From JBGPQJ01 sp963709295 (GTDB lineage Bacteria > Chloroflexota > Anaerolineae > Anaerolineales > Villigracilaceae), in the NCBI GenBank assembly GCA_963709295.1, contig CAVPVW010000008.1, forward strand, positions 124,001 to 188,000: DNA of 64,000 nucleotides. Direction: 5' to 3'. The notes below the pieces were generated by a model. That model saw only the letters and a program-made list of their open reading frames with translations, did not search any database and had not been told where the DNA came from. Below are positions 1 to 8,543 of this stretch, piece by piece. The translations under genes and the position numbers were made by a program. Position 1 is the stretch's first letter. The number at the start of each line of letters is the position of its first letter.

Positions 1-1
1 C

Positions 2-115
2 CTCACCGGTATACTGCCGGAAATGAGTCAGATCAGTGGCGCTGCGCAGTTCCTGGGGGCTTTTGGCTTACTGGTGGTCATGTATATTCTTGGGCTGGTG
101 AATGAATTACTTTAA
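2..115 (+). CDS. 3' end of an integral membrane protein
   Basis: Only the last 37 codons are inside the window, ending in TAA at 113-115. The visible peptide is strongly hydrophobic, with a final segment (QFLGAFGLLVVMYILGLV) that would span the membrane, followed by the short tail NELL. Nothing in this fragment identifies a family. The frame is supported by being open to the window edge and by its membrane-like composition. The next gene, kbl, starts about 160 bases downstream after a hairpin, so the two are probably separate transcription units. Confidence 0.5.
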   Translation, partial: LTGILPEMSQISGAAQFLGAFGLLVVMYILGLVNELL

Positions 116-162
116 TTCGAATAGTTTTTTAGTCGGGGAATAATTCAGGGAAAATCAGTTTC

Positions 163-199
163 AATGTGGTTGTCACGATCAAAATGTGACAACCACATT
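163..199. repeat. hairpin 1 of a recurring GTCAC/GTGAC family
   Basis: A 14-base perfect inverted repeat (AATGTGGTTGTCAC, mirrored at 186-199) surrounds a 9-base AT-rich spacer. No T-run follows on either strand, so it is not an ordinary terminator for the upstream membrane gene. It lies just upstream of a TATAAT box at 213-218 that could serve kbl, so it may overlap the -35 region. The core GTCACG...AAA..GTGAC recurs at 1470-1500 and 2169-2210. Confidence 0.6.
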
Positions 200-212
200 C
201 TTATAAAATCGC

Positions 213-218
213 TATAAT
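213..218 (+). promoter_or_regulatory. candidate -10 box for kbl
   Basis: An exact TATAAT lies 59 bases before the kbl ATG. No good -35 hexamer is found at 16-18 bases upstream; that interval holds the right arm of hairpin 1. The box is therefore only a candidate, perhaps one whose use depends on a factor binding the palindrome. Confidence 0.35.
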
Positions 219-276
219 AATTTTATAGGACAAAACACTGTTCTCTATTCTCTATCCCCCATTCTCTGGAGATATT

Positions 277-1455
277 ATGTCCAAAACAGATTGGATCACG
301 CAGGAAATAGAAAGTCTCAAGCAAGCCGGGCTGTACAACCGCATCCGCACCATCGGCTCGCCACAGGGCGCCTGGCTGGTGGTGGACGGCAAGAAGGTAC
401 TGAATTTCTGCTCGAACAATTATCTCGGGCTGGCCAACCACCCTGACATCGTCGCCGCAGCCAGGAAAGCCACCAGTGAAATGGGAATTGGTCCGGCGGC
501 GGTCCGTTCCATCGCCGGGACGATGACCCTGCACGTCGAGCTGGAGAAGCGCCTGGCGGCGTTCAAAGGCGTCGAGGCCGCCATCACCTTCCAGAGCGGA
601 TTCACTGCCAACCTCGCCACCATCCCCGCGCTGGTCAGTAAGGAGGACGTCATCTTCTCCGACCGGTTGAACCACGCCTCGATCATCGACGGCTGCCGGC
701 TCTCGGGGGCCAAGATCATCGCCTATGAGCACAACGACCCAGCCTCGTTGGAGGTGCAGATCAAGGAAAACCTGTCCCAGTTCCGCCGTGCTCTGGTCGT
801 CACGGATGGCGTCTTCAGCATGGACGGCGACATCGCCCCCCTGCCCGACATCTACGAGGTGACGAAGAAATACGACCTTTTACTGATGGTGGATGACGCT
901 CACGGCGAAGGCGTGCTCGGCAAAGGCGGACGCGGCATCGTCGATCACTTCGGCCTGCACGGCAAGGTGGACGTGGAGGTGGGCACGCTCTCGAAAGCGT
1001 TTGGCGTGGTGGGTGGCCTGGTGGCCGGGAACGCCGTCATCATCGAGTGGCTGCGCCAGCGCGGACGGCCGTTCCTGTTCTCCTCGGCGGTGACCGTGCC
1101 GGACGCGGCAGCCTGCCTGGCAGCGATCGACCTGCTCGAGGATTCGACTCAACTGGTGGACAAGCTGTGGAGCAACGCCAAATACTTCAAGGCAGAGATG
1201 AAGACGCTCGGCTTCAACACCGGCGTCAGCGAGACTCCCATCACGCCGGTCATGCTGGGAGAGGCGCCGCTGGCGCAGCAGTTCAGCCGCGACCTGTTCG
1301 AAGAAGGCGTTTTCGCCATGTCGATCGGCTACCCGACCGTGCCGCAGGGTAAGGCGCGTATCCGCGTGATGATCTCCGCGGCGCATTCGACCGATGACCT
1401 GGACAAGGGTCTCGCCGCGTTCAAGAGCGTTGGGAAAAAGCTGGGAGTGATTTAG
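277..1455 (+). CDS. kbl: glycine C-acetyltransferase (2-amino-3-ketobutyrate CoA ligase)
   Basis: PLP-dependent alpha-oxoamine synthase, 392 aa, which is the normal length for KBL. In this family it condenses glycine and acetyl-CoA, or in the reverse direction splits 2-amino-3-ketobutyrate from threonine breakdown. Visible landmarks are the N-terminal substrate motif NFCSNNYLGL (43-52), His133 in the SDRLNHAS block that stacks on PLP, DDAH at 206-209 that holds the ring nitrogen, and the Schiff-base lysine K240 in GTLSKAFG. A GGAG ribosome site precedes the ATG. No threonine dehydrogenase gene lies beside it, so the threonine route is not shown by context. BioF and other alpha-oxoamine synthases are close relatives; overall similarity favours KBL. 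Confidence 0.85.
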   Translation: MSKTDWITQEIESLKQAGLYNRIRTIGSPQGAWLVVDGKKVLNFCSNNYLGLANHPDIVAAARKATSEMGIGPAAVRSIAGTMTLHVELEKRLAAFKGVEAAITFQSGFTANLATIPALVSKEDVIFSDRLNHASIIDGCRLSGAKIIAYEHNDPASLEVQIKENLSQFRRALVVTDGVFSMDGDIAPLPDIYEVTKKYDLLLMVDDAHGEGVLGKGGRGIVDHFGLHGKVDVEVGTLSKAFGVVGGLVAGNAVIIEWLRQRGRPFLFSSAVTVPDAAACLAAIDLLEDSTQLVDKLWSNAKYFKAEMKTLGFNTGVSETPITPVMLGEAPLAQQFSRDLFEEGVFAMSIGYPTVPQGKARIRVMISAAHSTDDLDKGLAAFKSVGKKLGVI

Positions 1456-1469
1456 AGAGTAGAGAATAG

Positions 1470-1500
1470 TTGCAGGTCACGTTTGAAAAGTGACCTGCAA
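1470..1500. repeat. hairpin 2 of the GTCAC/GTGAC family
   Basis: Perfect 11-base inverted repeat (TTGCAGGTCAC and its complement) around a 9-base spacer, between kbl and the MgtC gene. On the plus strand it is followed by A residues that lead into the ribosome site, not by a T-run, so it is not a classic terminator. Its inner nine bases are identical to hairpin 3 on the other side of the MgtC gene. Confidence 0.6.
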
Positions 1501-1515
1501 AAAAAGGAAAAATTC

Positions 1516-2148
1516 ATGCCCATTACACAAGAAGAAATAATCAAACTCCTGCTCGCCCTGCTGATTGGCGGGATCATCGGCTTCGAGCGCGAGATCAAAT
1601 CCAAGTCCGCGGGGCTGCGCACCATCACGCTGATCACCGTCGGGGCGACGCTCTTCACGATGCTGTCGGTCAGGTTCAGCGGCGGCTCGGACCGGGTCGC
1701 GGCGAACATCGTTACCGGCATCGGCTTCCTCGGCGCCGGCGCAATTTTATTGTCCGAGGGAAGGATCAAGGGACTGACCACTGCCTCGTCCATCTGGGTG
1801 GCCTCCGCGCTGGGCATGGCGATCGGCCTGGGTGAATTCTGGCTGGCGGGAGCTGCCGCCCTCCTGGTCTTTGTGATCCTTTGGTTGTTCGTGCCCTTCG
1901 ACCGGATGATCGATTCGCTGGGACGGGAAATCCGGGAATACGACATCATTTACCTGGCCCGCGAGAATAAAACTGAGGAAGTGGAACAGCTTATCAAAGG
2001 GCATCAGTTAAAAATTCTTCGAAAACGAAAGATGAAAAGCGAAGATAGGCTCATCGGCGAATATGAGGTCCGCGGGATGCACAAGAACCACAACCAGCTC
2101 GTGGAAAAGCTGCTTGAAGACAAGGAAATTTATGAAGTGAAGTATTAA
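1516..2148 (+). CDS. MgtC/SapB-family membrane protein
   Basis: 210 aa with four or five hydrophobic helices in the first 130 residues, then a soluble C-terminal tail of about 80 residues that looks like a small regulatory domain. The MgtC signature is present: GGIIGFERE near the N-terminus and GIGFLGAGAIL after the third helix. Family members are inner-membrane proteins tied to Mg2+ limitation and, in pathogens, to inhibition of the F-type ATP synthase; the role in free-living bacteria is less clear. I chose the ATG at 1516 over an in-frame upstream start because AAGGAA lies just before it and the hairpin 1470-1500 would otherwise fall at the start. The gene is bracketed by two hairpins with the same core. 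Confidence 0.8.
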   Translation: MPITQEEIIKLLLALLIGGIIGFEREIKSKSAGLRTITLITVGATLFTMLSVRFSGGSDRVAANIVTGIGFLGAGAILLSEGRIKGLTTASSIWVASALGMAIGLGEFWLAGAAALLVFVILWLFVPFDRMIDSLGREIREYDIIYLARENKTEEVEQLIKGHQLKILRKRKMKSEDRLIGEYEVRGMHKNHNQLVEKLLEDKEIYEVKY

Positions 2149-2168
2149 CGCAAGAAGAGTAAACAGAT

Positions 2169-2210
2169 AACAAAAAGCAGGTCACGATGTAAAGTGACCT
2201 GCTTTTTGTT
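2169..2210. terminator. bidirectional terminator between mgtC-like and MFS genes (hairpin 3)
   Basis: Inverted repeat AACAAAAAGCAGGTCAC with its complement at 2194-2210, 8-base loop. A- and T-runs on the outer flanks give a U-tract in both directions, fitting the convergent genes on either side. The core GCAGGTCAC/GTGACCTGC is the same as in hairpin 2. Confidence 0.8.
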
Positions 2211-2228
2211 ACCAAGAGATTATTACCA

Positions 2229-3827
2229 TCAGCCCCCCAGCACTCCTTCCGCCGCGCTGGACGGTTCTGGGTCTGGCAGCTTGAGCATCCGGAACGAATT
2301 CAGGAATCCGATCAAGCCCGCCACCAGGGGTATCAGCAACGCAACCTGCAAAGCGAGATTTCTGGATTCTGCGTTGATGCGGAGGATCTCTTCCTGCACC
2401 TCGGGCGGTTGACTGGCCAACTGGGCCTGGAGTTGGGTGTCGCTCATGATCTGGGCATCCTCCTCCAGGGCAACCGCCACCTGCTCCTGCTGCTCAGGGG
2501 ACAAGACCAGGCTGGATTGCGCCATGGTCGTGAAAGAAATGGCAAGGGCGGCCAGCATGATGGCGCCGGCAAATGCCAGGCCGAAGGAAAGGCCAAAGTT
2601 ACCGGAGGCCGAGTTCACGCCTGCCGCCTCGCTGATACGTTCCTCGGAGATCGGGGATAAAGAATAGTTATTGAGCTGCGAGACCAGCAGACCCAAACCC
2701 GCTCCTGTGAACACCATGGGGATCACAAAGTCCCAACCGGATGCCGCGCGAGGGATGTACAGGACCATGAACAGGATCCCGACCACAGCCCCCAGATACC
2801 CGAATTGGATGACACGAGCGGGGCGTCGCTTGCCAGCCCTGCGCCCTGCCAGAAGAGCTAATGCGAACATGCTGAGGGACATAGGCGCAATAGCCAGACC
2901 GGTTTCCATCGCCGTGTACTCGAACACCATTTGAAAATAGATCGGCAGCACGATCATCATGCCACCCAGGATGATATTCTGCAGCATCAATCCGGTGGCG
3001 CCCAGCCGGAAGAATTTAAAGCTGAACAATTCGGGGTCGATCAATACAGGTTTTCCCTGCTTCTTGTTGTGCACCAGCCACCGGTAAAAGGCAAACATCG
3101 CAATAAAGCCGAAGACCATCAACAGGCCGACCGCCTCACCGCCGTCCTCCCAGAGGAGGATGCTGATGACAATTCCAGCCATGCCGACGACGGAGAGTAA
3201 CGCGCCAACGCCATCGAAGTCCCTGGGGCCTTCGTATTTGACATCTTTTACCAACTTAATATTCAGCAAGATGATCACAATAATCACGAACTCAAGGAAA
3301 AATCCGACGCGCCACGACAAATAAGTGGTAATGAAACCTCCAATGAGCGGACCAACTGCGGCGGCAATCGCGGCCGCAGCCCCGACCAATGCATATGCCT
3401 TCTTTAACTCCACGCCCTCGAAATTTCCATGGATGAGCGACTGCATGGCCGGCAACAATAGGGAGGCGCCCAAACCGCCGATGATCGCCCAAAAAAGGAT
3501 GACCAGGGTGATGTTCTGGGTCAAGGTCATGGTCAACGCCCCCAGGGCATACCCCATGAGACCCAGAATATAGGCGCGTTTTCTGCCGTAAAGGTCACCA
3601 AGCTTGCTGCCGATCAAAATGAAAGCAGCTGAGACCAGCGCTTCCACTGAAATCGCTGATTGAACACCGCTCACAGTCGTTCCCAGATCCTCTACGATCG
3701 CTGAAATTGACACGTTCATCATGGAAGTGTCGATCACAAGGACGAACATCGCCATCGCCAGCAGGATCATGAGCCATTGGGAGTGGTTGGTACCTTTAAC
3801 GGTGGATGCTTTGGTTTCTGTGGTCAT
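2229..3827 (-). CDS. MFS drug-export protein, DHA2 (14-helix, EmrB/QacA) type
   Basis: 532 aa, the usual length of 14-helix H+ antiporters. The sequence shows motif D1-like LVIDTSMMNVSI in helix 1, motif A (GSKLGDLYGRKR) in the loop between helices 2 and 3, and motif C-like AAVGPLIGG in helix 5. A hydrophilic, Gln/Glu-rich stretch of about 45 residues (around 450-495) precedes the last helix, as often seen in this subfamily. Substrates cannot be predicted; the family exports diverse cationic and hydrophobic compounds. It is convergent with the MgtC gene and has its own upstream interval with an ATTATA (-10 on the minus strand) at 3876-3881. No regulator gene adjoins it. Confidence 0.85.
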   Translation of the reverse strand: MTTETKASTVKGTNHSQWLMILLAMAMFVLVIDTSMMNVSISAIVEDLGTTVSGVQSAISVEALVSAAFILIGSKLGDLYGRKRAYILGLMGYALGALTMTLTQNITLVILFWAIIGGLGASLLLPAMQSLIHGNFEGVELKKAYALVGAAAAIAAAVGPLIGGFITTYLSWRVGFFLEFVIIVIILLNIKLVKDVKYEGPRDFDGVGALLSVVGMAGIVISILLWEDGGEAVGLLMVFGFIAMFAFYRWLVHNKKQGKPVLIDPELFSFKFFRLGATGLMLQNIILGGMMIVLPIYFQMVFEYTAMETGLAIAPMSLSMFALALLAGRRAGKRRPARVIQFGYLGAVVGILFMVLYIPRAASGWDFVIPMVFTGAGLGLLVSQLNNYSLSPISEERISEAAGVNSASGNFGLSFGLAFAGAIMLAALAISFTTMAQSSLVLSPEQQEQVAVALEEDAQIMSDTQLQAQLASQPPEVQEEILRINAESRNLALQVALLIPLVAGLIGFLNSFRMLKLPDPEPSSAAEGVLGG

Positions 3828-3907
3828 GTATCATTTTCTCCGTGTGGTTGTTTTATGAGTGCTTGATAGGTGGCAATTATACTTTGGCGGATGCAACTTG
3901 AGGGCAA

Positions 3908-4813
3908 CTAGATCTTTACCTTTGCAATGACCTCCGCGCAACCGATGGAATACCCCCCCCCGGTGCCTTCTTCGGTCAGGTCCCACCACGCGGAGATGAC
4001 AGAATGACAAATCCCCCAGTCCCTCAGACAGGCGCGGGGAATCCCCAGCCGCTCGGACAGGATGGCGAGGCGCCGCTCGGTGAGGCGAACTGGGTCAGGC
4101 CTGTTTAAAAAATCCCCCGACGGATTCATGAGCAGCGGCCCCACTTCGTACCCGGCTGGCCCGACAACTCCCTTGGGGTCGATGGCCAGCCAGCCTCGCT
4201 CGGAGGAAAGAATGTTGAAATGATGGCAGTCCCCATGCAGAAGCACGGGCGAGCCTGACGTGGCGAACAACTCGGGAAGCAGCGATTCGGCCCGGTTGAC
4301 CAGTTTTTCGGGGAAAGGACCCGTCCCACCGTTGAAGCGGACGCGCAGCCCCTTGAGCCCTTCAAACCATTCCGATAGCTGAATCAGCGGTCCCTGCGGC
4401 TTGTGCTGCCAGAGGTGGGTCATGACATCACAGGCGATGTGCGTGCGCTGTTCGTCATCCTCCAATGCCACCAGCATCGTTCCGGGTCGCAGGCGTTCCA
4501 TCAGGAACATGTAGTTTTCCTCATCGGCTTCCAGCAATCTCGCTGCGCCGTCCCCGTTAAAGATGCGCAAAGCGGTCATTTCGCTGATGAACTCATGGTT
4601 GATCACGCCGATCTTCAGGACAACTTCCTCACTTCGCCTCCGGGCAAAAGCGACATAATTTACTGAAAGGTTGTCAACCTGCTGGACATCCGTCAGGTCC
4701 CATTGCTGAATTGCTTTGTCGATCAATGAGGGCAGGCGAGAAAGCCAACTTATACCTTCATCACCAAAATAATTCTTTATATTCGCAAGAAACTGGGAAG
4801 GCAGGTCCATCAT
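3908..4813 (-). CDS. APH(6)-type small-molecule kinase (streptomycin/hydroxyurea kinase family)
   Basis: 301 aa. The C-terminal half carries the phosphotransferase core: HGDCHHFN (H193, D195, N200) as catalytic loop and WLAIDPKG (D212) as metal-binding loop, the form typical of the aminoglycoside 6-phosphotransferase / hydroxyurea kinase group. The N-terminal half has VVLKIG and FLMERL as the ATP-binding lobe and hinge. I start at the ATG at 4813, whose ATGA overlaps the stop of the upstream GNAT gene; a GTG two codons earlier is the alternative. Chromosomal members in environmental bacteria often have unknown natural substrates, so resistance should not be assumed. A run of about nine C residues near 3955 close to the C-terminus is a likely spot for indel error. 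Confidence 0.75.
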   Translation of the reverse strand: MMDLPSQFLANIKNYFGDEGISWLSRLPSLIDKAIQQWDLTDVQQVDNLSVNYVAFARRRSEEVVLKIGVINHEFISEMTALRIFNGDGAARLLEADEENYMFLMERLRPGTMLVALEDDEQRTHIACDVMTHLWQHKPQGPLIQLSEWFEGLKGLRVRFNGGTGPFPEKLVNRAESLLPELFATSGSPVLLHGDCHHFNILSSERGWLAIDPKGVVGPAGYEVGPLLMNPSGDFLNRPDPVRLTERRLAILSERLGIPRACLRDWGICHSVISAWWDLTEEGTGGGYSIGCAEVIAKVKI

Positions 4814-5703
4814 GGGCACGTGGGATGGACTTTCTCGAATTGATAGTTGGAATGGTCCGACTCGCGGTTGAAACCAGACGATAGCAAAATTGACTCCAAC
4901 TCAGGGGAGATGCAGGCGTTCCAGACGATCTTATGCCTCCCGTCCCGCGCGGTGAGCCGACGGGTATCCAGAAGAAGAACCGGCAGGTCCGCAGCCTCGC
5001 AGGCAGCCAACCCGACCATGGGATGCATGGCGGTCTCGTCATCGTCCTCCCACAACCCGACCAGCCCGCGCCGTCCATGCCACCACAGGAATGTCCCTTC
5101 ACCACTGGCGATCGTGCCGCGAAAAGTTTCTTCGTTCGGGGCGACAGGCTGCCAACCCATATCCATCATCCCGCCGGTGATGGGCAGCGAGGATGACCGG
5201 AGGGTGAATTCCGTCATTTCCGGGATTTCGTTTACAGAGGCAGGCGTGAACGAATCGACCGGCTCATCCAGCGGGGAAGCAGCATAAAATGTGACATCCT
5301 GCGCATGGACAAAACCCAACCTCTCGCACAGGTGATGCACCTTGACGCGTTTGGCATTGGTCCACAAGCGGACGGTGCCGTCCCCGTTTTTCAGCCACCA
5401 GTCATTGATGTATTCATGAATCTGTGAGCCAATCTTCTTATCCTGGTGATCAGGATTGACCCTCAGCCCTTCGAACCACCATTGTTTTGGCGCAAGGTGG
5501 GTCACCCGCGCAATTCCCACCGCATGACCGGCATACTCGGCGGTGAACAGGGTTCCGCGCGGATCTGCCATCCATTCATTCCAGACATAGGGAATGTAGT
5601 CGTTTCCCTCCCAGATATATTTACAGAACTCGAGCACGTCAGGTGTGTCCGCGGGCAGGGTGGGACGAATGACAACGCGAGGGTTAGTATAGGATGTAAT
5701 CAT
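4810..5703 (-). CDS. GNAT-family N-acetyltransferase
   Basis: About 297 aa. The first 150 residues form a GNAT fold: RPTLPADTPDVLEF as strand 1 and helix 1, EGLRVNPDHQDKKIGSQI as the acetyl-CoA pyrophosphate loop (R/Q-x-x-G-x-G/S form), and LGFVHAQDVTFY as the last strand. The second half is a distinct region with another mixed alpha/beta pattern, so this is a two-part protein longer than a minimal GNAT. It is translationally coupled (ATGA) to the APH-type kinase gene downstream, so the pair may modify the same kind of small molecule by acetylation and phosphorylation; that is inference. The ATG at 5703 is preferred over an in-frame TTG eight codons upstream. Confidence 0.65.
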   Translation of the reverse strand: MITSYTNPRVVIRPTLPADTPDVLEFCKYIWEGNDYIPYVWNEWMADPRGTLFTAEYAGHAVGIARVTHLAPKQWWFEGLRVNPDHQDKKIGSQIHEYINDWWLKNGDGTVRLWTNAKRVKVHHLCERLGFVHAQDVTFYAASPLDEPVDSFTPASVNEIPEMTEFTLRSSSLPITGGMMDMGWQPVAPNEETFRGTIASGEGTFLWWHGRRGLVGLWEDDDETAMHPMVGLAACEAADLPVLLLDTRRLTARDGRHKIVWNACISPELESILLSSGFNRESDHSNYQFEKVHPTCP

Positions 5704-5720
5704 GGGAGAGCAAATGGCTT

Positions 5721-5822
5721 GGACCACGAAGGGTCACAACCCCGATAAAAGGCGCGGGGCAGGCGGAGCACAAAGGTTTTTGATTTTCCTTCGTGTCCCT
5801 TTGTGTCCTTAGTGGTAAATTA
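5721..5822 (-). repeat. possible dispersed 'GGACACAAAGGGACACGAAGG'-like stretch
   Basis: Between the GNAT and beta-glucosidase genes the minus strand reads ACTAAGGACACAAAGGGACA and continues into CACGAAGG, with a related inverted piece (ACCACGAAGGGTCACAA) at 5722-5738. Strings of this kind occur dispersed in intergenic DNA of several environmental phyla, to my recollection. Only one copy pair is inside this window, so repeat status rests on recall and not on local evidence. Confidence 0.25.
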
Positions 5823-7148
5823 TCAATCTGGAAATAATTTCCCTTTCACCTCGGGGCAATACTTCGCCACCATCGCTGAAGACAGGCCGTTCTCCTTGCA
5901 GATCTCTGCATAGAAATCCGCTGACGGGCGGCGGATGCGCGCCTGGGTCGCCACGTCAAGCCCCCATAGGCCAAAGCGTTGACTCCAGCCGCGCTCCCAT
6001 TCGAAGTTGTCCACCAGCGACCAGTGGAAGTATCCCTTGACCGGCCAGTTGAAGTTGACGGCGCGCCACATCTTCATGATGTGCTCGGCTATGTAACGCG
6101 GACGAATTTTATCCTCCGCGTCCTCCACTCCGTTCTCGGTCACCAGCATGGGGATGTTAAATTGCAGACCCCATTTGAGCGCTTCGGAAAATCCATCCGG
6201 TTCGAGGGCAAGAAAACCGGTGCCTGAGAGTTCCGCATCCGGGCGGTAATAGCTGTGCGTGAAAACCGTGCCGGCACGGCGCAGATCAAACGACACCAGA
6301 TCGCGGGTGTAGTAATTGACTCCGAGGAAATCCTGCGTTTTGGCAGCTTCGGGGATTTTCACGGTCTTGTAAAGCAGGCGCAACTTACCGGTCTGCGCTG
6401 CACGGGGGAACATGTCGTTGAACATTTGCGACTGGAATCCCGCCGCCCACTTGTCCAGCGGCGATGAGCTGGCGGCTTTAAAGGAGCGGTAATTCATGGA
6501 AAGACCGACGCGTGCCTCCGGTTGGAGTTCATGGATAACCTTATAGGCCAGCGCATGTCCACGCATCAGGTTAACCATCACCCGCATGACGGAATTAATA
6601 TCCTTTTTCCCGGGAGGGAAATCGCCGGTCAAATACGCTTCAAAGCCATAGACATTGGGTTCGTTGATCGTTACCCAGTATGTGACGTATTCCTTGAGCG
6701 CCTCCACGGACTTGCGTACAAAGTCGGCGAATTTTTTCGGCGTATCGTCGTTCTCCCAGCCGCCCAGCTCCTCCAGCCAGAGCGGATTGCTGAAATGGTG
6801 CAGCGTGACCATGGGCGTCAGCCCGCGTTCGAGCATGCCGCGCAGCATCATGCGATATCGTTCGAGCGCGTCCTCGTCCCAACGGTCCGGCGCGGGTTGG
6901 ATACGGCTCCACTCGATCGAGAATCGGTGTGCGTTCTGCCCGGTTTCTGCAGCGCGGTCAAGGTCCTCCTTCCAGCGCCCGCCCCACCAGTCGCAGGCCA
7001 GCCCCGATTTATCGCCGTTGCGGATGCGCCCCTCCTGCTGCTCCCAGGCATGCCAGTTGTTGTTGGTGTTGTTGCCTTCCACCTGGTGCGCGGCGGTGGC
7101 GGTGCCCCACAAAAATCCGCGTGGAAAATGAACAGTTGCTTCAGCCAT
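5823..7148 (-). CDS. family 1 glycoside hydrolase (beta-glucosidase)
   Basis: 441 aa, normal for GH1. Hydrolyses beta-linked glucosides, galactosides or related sugars by the retaining mechanism. Landmarks in order: N-terminal FPRGFLWGTATAAHQVEG (8-25), the acid/base E163 in TINEPN, NYYTR around 278-282, the nucleophile E338 in VTENG, and the WSLVDNFEW aglycone-site motif near the C-terminus. There is no signal peptide, so it acts in the cytoplasm on imported di- or oligosaccharides. AAGGAG precedes the ATG. The gene lies 21 bases after rlmB on the same strand and is probably read through from it. Confidence 0.9.
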   Translation of the reverse strand: MAEATVHFPRGFLWGTATAAHQVEGNNTNNNWHAWEQQEGRIRNGDKSGLACDWWGGRWKEDLDRAAETGQNAHRFSIEWSRIQPAPDRWDEDALERYRMMLRGMLERGLTPMVTLHHFSNPLWLEELGGWENDDTPKKFADFVRKSVEALKEYVTYWVTINEPNVYGFEAYLTGDFPPGKKDINSVMRVMVNLMRGHALAYKVIHELQPEARVGLSMNYRSFKAASSSPLDKWAAGFQSQMFNDMFPRAAQTGKLRLLYKTVKIPEAAKTQDFLGVNYYTRDLVSFDLRRAGTVFTHSYYRPDAELSGTGFLALEPDGFSEALKWGLQFNIPMLVTENGVEDAEDKIRPRYIAEHIMKMWRAVNFNWPVKGYFHWSLVDNFEWERGWSQRFGLWGLDVATQARIRRPSADFYAEICKENGLSSAMVAKYCPEVKGKLFPD

Positions 7149-7169
7149 ATCGATAAACTCCTTGATGAA

Positions 7170-7907
7170 TTAGGATCGATTGCGCGCCTGCGACGCCAGG
7201 TACAGCACGATCGACCCGGCGACGGCGGCATTGAGCGACTCGACCTTCCCGTGCATGGGCAGCCGCATGATGAAATCACATTTCTGCTTGACCAGCGGAC
7301 GCAGCCCCTCGCCCTCCGAGCCGACGACCACCGCCAGCGCACCGGTCAAACTCACCTTATCAGGTTCCAGTGACGACGGGTCTTCATCCAGCCCGACAAC
7401 CCATGCCCCCGCCTCCTTGAGTTCGTCCAGCGTCTGGGCCAGGTTCGCCTGCGCAATCAGCATATGCTCGCTGGACCCGGCCGAGGCCGAAACGACTGCC
7501 GGCGTGACCTCCGCTGCGCGGTGACCCGGGATGACCACGCCGTGTACACCTAAGCTCTCCGCCGTGCGGAGAAGCGTGCCCAGGTTTTGGGGATTTTGGA
7601 TGGTGTCCAGGATCAGCACGAAAAGCGGTTCGCCTGCCTGTTGTGCCTTCCCGATGATATCCACCACGCCGCTGTAGGGATAACCGTCCACCTCCGCGGC
7701 GACTCCCTGCGCGCTGTCGGAGAGCTTGTCCAGCCTGGCGCGCGGTACGCGCTGGACAGGGATGCGTCGCTCCTTGGCGATGCCAAGAATCTCACCCAGG
7801 CGGCCTTTTTCCTGCGCGCCTTCCGCCACTTGCAGACTGAAGACCTGCCGCCTTTTGGCTCGCAGGGTCTCGTAGACGGGATTGCGTCCGTAGATGAATT
7901 CTTTCAT
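7170..7907 (-). CDS. rlmB: 23S rRNA (guanosine-2'-O-) methyltransferase RlmB, SpoU/TrmH family
   Basis: 245 aa SPOUT-class enzyme, predicted to methylate the ribose of G2251 in the 23S peptidyl-transferase loop. The N-terminal domain EFIYGRNPVYETL is the substrate-binding part (L30e-like). The knotted C-terminal domain shows motif 1 NPQNLGTLLRTAESLG, motif 2 VVVGSEGEGLRPL and motif 3 MRLPMHGKVESLNAAVAG, all complete. The ATG at 7907 is chosen because GGAGAG lies just upstream and the protein then begins exactly at the family's normal N-terminus. It sits between a DUF3592-like gene and the GH1 gene. Confidence 0.88.
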   Translation of the reverse strand: MKEFIYGRNPVYETLRAKRRQVFSLQVAEGAQEKGRLGEILGIAKERRIPVQRVPRARLDKLSDSAQGVAAEVDGYPYSGVVDIIGKAQQAGEPLFVLILDTIQNPQNLGTLLRTAESLGVHGVVIPGHRAAEVTPAVVSASAGSSEHMLIAQANLAQTLDELKEAGAWVVGLDEDPSSLEPDKVSLTGALAVVVGSEGEGLRPLVKQKCDFIMRLPMHGKVESLNAAVAGSIVLYLASQARNRS

Positions 7908-7943
7908 AAATCTTCTCTCCACAATAACAAGGAAGGCAACGTC

Positions 7944-8452
7944 TCAGGCACGGGCATTCTCCAGCCTCGCGACGAGAGGAATTCTGAGGCAGGCAGCGGA
8001 TGGCAATCTTGTCCCCTTCCTTCAACCGTTCGTACACCGCAGTGACGACGTTCTGCTCAAGCAGGTAATTCCCGTTGAACACGCAGGCAATAAAGCCGTA
8101 ACGCTTCTCCTCTTTGTCTTTTTCCAGGTATTTCTCGACAACCACTCCTTCAACGACTTGCCCATGCCGCTCAAGATTAATCGCCAGCCGGAGTTGGTTC
8201 AGGGCCGGCAGGAGAATCGCCAACGACCCTCCCACGGCCATTATGCCGAGCAGGACAAACGCCATGCCGATTATATAATCCGATGCCGAACTCGTGGAGC
8301 TTGAGGAAAGATATCCCGTTATCCAGCATGACCAGCGCCAGGAACAGGCTGGCGATGAAAATGACAGCAACAAACGCGGCATAAAGCAATTTCAGCCGTA
8401 AAAAAGTCGGCTTGACCACAACCAGGTCGGTAGCGGGGGGGGATTCATTCAT
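7944..8452 (-). CDS. DUF3592-like membrane protein, two frameshifts
   Basis: Reconstructed as about 169 aa. It has two hydrophobic helices (LLYAAFVAVIFIASLFLALV and IGMAFVLLGIMAVGGSLAIL) followed by a soluble domain that opens with GQVVEGVVVEKY and has FNGNYLLEQNVVTAVY in the middle. The last part, VARLENARA then stop, is the typical end of a DUF3592 protein. The N-terminal piece is open from 8452 to about 8280, the middle from about 8280 to 7985, and the end lies in a third frame, so one base change near each junction splits the gene. Family function is unknown. Confidence in the family rests on the end motif plus architecture. Confidence 0.55.
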
Positions 8453-8501
8453 CGTGAGGCCAATTGTATCAGGGGATTGGGCGGAGAATTTCGATAAAGA
8501 A

Positions 8502-8533
8502 AGTGGCTGCCCATTCCTTCCCGGACAGCCACT
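8502..8533 (-). terminator. terminator after cysS
   Basis: Inverted repeat AGTGGCTG...CAGCCACT directly after the cysS stop. On the minus strand the stem is followed by a T-rich stretch (TTTCTTT). The loop is long (16 bases) but contains further C/G pairing. Confidence 0.6.
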
Positions 8534-8543
8534 CGAGATTTCA

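Noticed and set aside
163..199. CRP/FNR-type operator
   Set aside because: The half-sites are GTCAC...GTGAC, the reverse of the TGTGA...TCACA arrangement, with long perfect arms more like a hairpin.
4810..5703. Antibiotic resistance pair (acetyltransferase plus phosphotransferase)
   Set aside because: Both belong to families with many non-resistance members and there is no mobile context; reported only as small-molecule modifying enzymes.
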